This document shows positions 5,116 to 5,150 of a stretch of DNA of 5,150 nucleotides, one piece after another. Location: positions 45,897 through 51,046 of the forward strand of contig PMHI01000492.1 in NCBI GenBank assembly GCA_003156615.1, given 5' to 3'. Positions within the stretch are counted from its first letter, which is position 1. Each line of letters opens with the position of its first letter. A model generated the notes under the pieces. It saw only the letters and a program-made list of their open reading frames with translations, was not told the DNA's origin and did not search any database. The position numbers were made by a program, and so were the translations under genes. This DNA comes from Acidobacteriaceae bacterium (lineage in GTDB: Bacteria > Acidobacteriota > Terriglobia > Terriglobales > SbA1).

Positions 5116-5150
5116 ATGCGTTCCCGAATGCTGCACCTAATTTGTGTCGT
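5116..5150 (+). CDS. Start of an unidentified gene, cut off by the right edge
   Basis: ATG at 5116 is preceded by GGAGG at 5107-5111 (4-nt spacer) and by a promoter candidate at 5068-5095. Only 11 codons are visible, reading MRSRMLHLICV. Two Arg followed by hydrophobic residues would suit the beginning of a signal peptide or membrane anchor, but this is too short to assign a family. An alternative start is the Met at codon 5. The gene would be divergent from the fatty acid desaturase, with 118 bp between their starts. Confidence 0.45.
   Translation, partial: MRSRMLHLICV

Noticed and set aside
1..5150. CRISPR array, tRNA, insertion sequence or toxin-antitoxin locus
   Set aside because: No regularly spaced repeats, tRNA-like cloverleaf with conserved T-arm, transposase motif, or small overlapping gene pair was found on either strand.

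Overview
The window looks like a chromosomal segment from a Gram-negative, probably acidobacterial, bacterium. The evidence is a TonB energy transducer with a long glycine-rich linker, a secreted M48-like metallopeptidase carrying an extra domain between its signal peptide and its catalytic part, and bacterial codon and Shine-Dalgarno usage. The phylum is an inference from remembered protein style, not from a marker gene. No rRNA, tRNA, insertion sequence, CRISPR array or phage gene was seen.

Left half (1-2571, minus strand, visibly GC-rich): a tonB-type gene (1537-2571) is followed 131 bp downstream, on the same strand, by a metallopeptidase gene (1-1405) that runs off the left edge. The peptidase has a signal peptide, a Pro/Ala/Gln/Ser/Thr-rich linker, a middle beta-rich domain, an HELGH zinc site and a downstream EETAAD element carrying the third zinc ligand. 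Both products belong to the cell envelope. The gap between them holds an RNA hairpin but no clear promoter, so co-transcription is possible.

Centre (2572-2994, 423 bp, non-coding): this is a divergent intergenic region between tonB and a plus-strand lipid enzyme gene. It holds several perfect palindromes, one good plus-strand intrinsic terminator with no plus-strand gene upstream of it, and weak sigma-70-like promoter candidates for both flanking genes.

Right half (2995-5150, visibly more AT-rich): two integral-membrane di-iron lipid enzymes face each other, with 11 bp between their stop codons. The first is a fatty acid hydroxylase/sterol desaturase superfamily protein (2995-4128, plus). 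The second is an acyl-lipid or acyl-CoA fatty acid desaturase (4140-4997, minus). Both carry the His clusters of their families, although the desaturase has Gln in place of the first His of box 3. At the right edge, a good promoter and ribosome binding site precede the first 11 codons of another plus-strand gene, divergent from the desaturase.

Overall the window holds envelope and membrane-lipid functions: outer-membrane energy transduction, periplasmic proteolysis and lipid tail modification. I see no clear undescribed multi-gene system. The points most worth checking are the orphan terminator with its palindromes in the centre, the TonB linker, and the paired lipid-modifying enzymes.
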